Below the pieces are notes generated by a model, which saw only the letters and a list, made by a program, of their open reading frames with translations, did not search any database and was not told the origin of the DNA. A stretch of 5,514 nt of DNA, taken from NCBI GenBank assembly GCA_001819095.1, contig MHLS01000049.1, positions 7,893-13,406 of the forward strand, in the 5' to 3' direction. This document shows, piece after piece, positions 3,113 through 5,514 of the stretch. Made by a program: the position numbers and the translations under genes. The stretch is from Candidatus Lloydbacteria bacterium RIFCSPLOWO2_02_FULL_54_12. GTDB taxonomy: Bacteria > Patescibacteriota > Minisyncoccia > Phycocordibacterales > UBA6899. How positions within the stretch are numbered: the stretch's first letter is position 1; each line of letters begins with the position of its first letter.

Positions 3113-5514
3113 ATGATTTCCAGAAAAAATGTTTTTTCTTTAATAATCGGATTGCCACTCCTTTTTGCGCTCTCACCTTTTTATGCGTCCGCGAATATCG
3201 GTCCCAACTTGACTGTACTCCCGGTTGCCTCTACGACCGACAATCTTATCGGCGCCACGAACACACAGTGGAACATTACCGCGACCACGACGGCAAACAT
3301 CATGGCGGGCGGCGTCCTCCAGTTTTTTCTCCCCTCCGTGAATCAAGCACAGCCGTTTGACGCGCAGACCGTCACACTTATATCAGAAACGAGCAACATT
3401 GCACTCTATGCGCATCCGAGCAATCTGAATCAAGCGCACGGAGTCGGTTTTGGCGGCGAAGGAGGCACAATTATTTACGGATTCGCGACAACGACCATTC
3501 CCCAAGGCACGGTCTTTACGATCCGGTTGGGAGGCATCAGAAATGCGGCCGGCCAGCTCTCTTCGATGTCCGGTCTTGTGTGGACGGTCAAAGCGGGAAC
3601 AACGACCGACGTCGGACAACCGTTCGGTGGTCTGGTTTCTCCACCCGCATTCAATCAAACGAGCACCGAATCGCTCCTTCGCCTCGGCGGTGGCCTGGTT
3701 TCTGATGTGAATTCTGCGATCACGCCTAGCACCACTGCCACCGGTACGGCCGCTTCGTACACCTTCTCTATAAAGACAGCCACCTCGGTTCCCATCGGAG
3801 GAAAGATCGTGATTAATTTCCCAACGGAATTCAGTTTGCAAAATGCGACAACGACCGTACTTGCCCAAAATATTAACGGCGCGGGTGCACTGGTCGCAAA
3901 CGGCGCCATTGCAACGACAACCGGCAACGGCATGAATCGCGTGATATTGACGACGAGCGGCGCCGTAGTCGAGGCAGGCGATGTCATCACTGTTACCGTG
4001 GGCGGGCTCACGAATCCAACCACGGCGGGAGTGTATCGGCCGTTCTTCATCAATACCACCAAAGCGAACAATGGATTGATTGACGGCTCCTATTTTGGGT
4101 TCGAACCGTCGGACTACGGCTCCGGAGCGCCACCCCCGAATGACACTGTGCACATCGGCGGAAAAAATACGCTGATCATACAGGTGCGCAAACAAAGCGG
4201 CGGGAGTACGGTCGCATTATCGGGCGGCGAGCTGACGCAGGTGAAGGTTGGAGCGGGCTGTCCCGACAAACAATTCTTTATCGGCGAACGGTGGCTCGAT
4301 GCGAACTCCAGTGCAACATACAATAAAGTACTCGACTGCAATTACATCGTCGGCGTCGCTCCGTTTAGCGCGGGGGATACTAGCTTCTTTAACACGTTTC
4401 TCCCGCCCGGATTCAAGTCCGTCAACACGGTAACGACCGGCGGGGTCGGCCAGACCGCCACGACTACACTCGTCTTCGGAGTTCCCAGCGCGACAGCAAC
4501 GCTTGCGCTTACGGGGGGAGTTGCCGGCCAGAACGCCTTCATTAATGCGTTTTCCAATGACTTTATGTCGTTTTCTCCGGTCTTCACTACTACGGCCTAC
4601 ACGACACCGGGTTTTGACGGCTCCGGAAACGGCTATGCCCAGATGAAGATCACCAAAAATCAGGACTGGAATTTTACTGTTTTTGGCGGCGCGTTCGACG
4701 GCGGTGGCGGCAATTTTTCCGACACGAACGGAAATGTCTATTGGCCTCCGGTGATTCCCACCCAGAATATCGCGACCACCTCCGCTAATCCCACGCAAAA
4801 TATCGGCGCTTTCGCGTATGTGCTTGCGAACAAGAATCTTGTCGTTACGCTGACGAAAAGCGGCTCGGCGAATACGATCAATGATGCGTGCGTCGGAGTG
4901 AAACGAAGCGGCGGTGGCTTATTTATGGGCGCGCAAGACGTGATCTGCCAGCCGAATTATGATAACGATGCGAATAGCTCGCTGGAGTCGTATCGGTTCA
5001 AAGTCCCCGCCGGAACGATCATCATAGAAGTTTCACGTTTTGGATTCGGAGCGCCGGAGGAATTTTCCGTCGGTGTTTCCGCCGCTACAACGACAAAAAG
5101 TATTGCATTCGCCTCGCCGACATCTTTCATCAGAGTGACTGCTGTCACGAGTGATGGCGTCGCTTTAAACGGCGCGCCGGTCTTCGCGTACGGATCGAGC
5201 GGTTTCGGAAATGCCATGACGGGAACGACGGGAACGACGACTATCTATGTTCCTCCAGGTACATACACGGTAGAGGGTTTTGCTCCGGCGTTCGGGCCGC
5301 TCACTGCCCAATCGGCGGTTGTCACGAGTGATGCGAATCCCTCGATCACCTTTACGGTAAATGTCGGCAGTTTGAAAACCATTAGCGGCACCGTTACGCA
5401 GGGCGGCTCGGGCATTGCGGGTGTCAAGATCGGGGCACATGGTACGGGGGCGACAACGGGCGGAAATGGGGCGGAAACTGATGCGAGCGGCAACTATACG
5501 CTCTATGTACCGGC
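3113..5514 (+). CDS. Large secreted surface protein with carboxypeptidase-regulatory-like repeats (3' end outside window)
   Basis: The frame stays open from ATG 3113 to the window edge, giving 800 complete codons. A TAG at 3101-3103 fixes the start near here; there is no clear ribosome binding site. Residues 1-27 are a Sec signal peptide: RK near the start, a hydrophobic core (7-20) and a likely cleavage after YASA (A27|N28). The mature part is rich in Thr, Gly, Ala and Asn, as expected for an extracellular beta-sheet protein. Residues about 213-318 look like an Ig-like unit (GGKIVINFP... VEAGDVITVTVGGLTNP). Cysteine pairs C383/C409 and C593/C612 may form disulfides. From 672, prealbumin-like repeats begin: one (672-752) ends in a YVPPGTYTVEG-type strand, and the next (from about 755, ISGTV...G.AGV.I...ETDASGNYTLYVPA) matches the CarboxypepD_reg pattern. 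It is probably an adhesin or cell-envelope protein; the anchor would lie beyond the window. No enzymatic motif is visible. Confidence 0.85.
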   Translation, partial: MISRKNVFSLIIGLPLLFALSPFYASANIGPNLTVLPVASTTDNLIGATNTQWNITATTTANIMAGGVLQFFLPSVNQAQPFDAQTVTLISETSNIALYAHPSNLNQAHGVGFGGEGGTIIYGFATTTIPQGTVFTIRLGGIRNAAGQLSSMSGLVWTVKAGTTTDVGQPFGGLVSPPAFNQTSTESLLRLGGGLVSDVNSAITPSTTATGTAASYTFSIKTATSVPIGGKIVINFPTEFSLQNATTTVLAQNINGAGALVANGAIATTTGNGMNRVILTTSGAVVEAGDVITVTVGGLTNPTTAGVYRPFFINTTKANNGLIDGSYFGFEPSDYGSGAPPPNDTVHIGGKNTLIIQVRKQSGGSTVALSGGELTQVKVGAGCPDKQFFIGERWLDANSSATYNKVLDCNYIVGVAPFSAGDTSFFNTFLPPGFKSVNTVTTGGVGQTATTTLVFGVPSATATLALTGGVAGQNAFINAFSNDFMSFSPVFTTTAYTTPGFDGSGNGYAQMKITKNQDWNFTVFGGAFDGGGGNFSDTNGNVYWPPVIPTQNIATTSANPTQNIGAFAYVLANKNLVVTLTKSGSANTINDACVGVKRSGGGLFMGAQDVICQPNYDNDANSSLESYRFKVPAGTIIIEVSRFGFGAPEEFSVGVSAATTTKSIAFASPTSFIRVTAVTSDGVALNGAPVFAYGSSGFGNAMTGTTGTTTIYVPPGTYTVEGFAPAFGPLTAQSAVVTSDANPSITFTVNVGSLKTISGTVTQGGSGIAGVKIGAHGTGATTGGNGAETDASGNYTLYVP

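Noticed and set aside
3383..4195. A long open frame on the minus strand opposite the surface-protein gene, with several similar ones at 4217-4798 and 5165-5493.
   Set aside because: The predicted products are rich in Arg and Cys, with no domain or signal, whereas the plus strand has one 800-codon frame with a signal peptide and recognisable repeats. They are shadows of its codon bias.

Overview
The window looks like a chromosomal segment of a Patescibacteria (CPR) genome, probably of the Parcubacteria group. This is inferred from several traits. There are class III (prepilin) signal peptides of the GF(T/I)..E type with one-gene-one-pilin spacing. Clear Shine-Dalgarno sequences are lacking. 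There is a UPF0213-like GIY-YIG protein of a type I associate with these genomes, and a very large, threonine-rich secreted surface protein. The standard bacterial code fits every gene. No tRNA, rRNA or CRISPR array was seen.

Layout. Positions 2-112 hold the end of an unidentified plus-strand gene. Two hairpins follow (113-172 and 203-254). Next comes a pilin locus (269-975) that has been split by a GIY-YIG endonuclease reading frame. The original leader is left as a 15-codon ORF that overlaps the nuclease start by ATGA. The nuclease is fused in frame to the hydrophobic helix and head of the pilin. A near-identical copy of the second hairpin follows the gene (986-1043). A second, classic type IV pilin lies at 1204-1743. 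It carries a 63-nt in-frame insertion at exactly the same point of its leader. A terminator and a 36-bp perfect palindrome follow. On the minus strand, 2029-2706 encodes a multi-pass membrane protein of unknown function. A roughly 400-nt intergenic region holds a degenerate copy of the palindrome and a plausible promoter with a dyad in its spacer. The last gene (3113 to the window edge) encodes a secreted surface protein of at least 800 residues whose visible C-terminal part has carboxypeptidase-regulatory-like repeats.

How the parts fit. Two pilins and a large exported protein suggest a cell-surface or pilus region. The most striking feature is a pair of insertions in the two pilin leaders with the same inverted-repeat ends (ACCCCGTTYGA... 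/ ...TCRAACGGGGT, one mismatch in the short copy). One is 279 bp and carries the GIY-YIG nuclease; the other is 61 bp with no gene. They look like an autonomous element and its miniature derivative, both targeting DNA that encodes the prepilin peptidase site. The host protein is probably spared because everything before the G|F cleavage point is removed during maturation. I know of no description of this as a mobile system, but I could not search.
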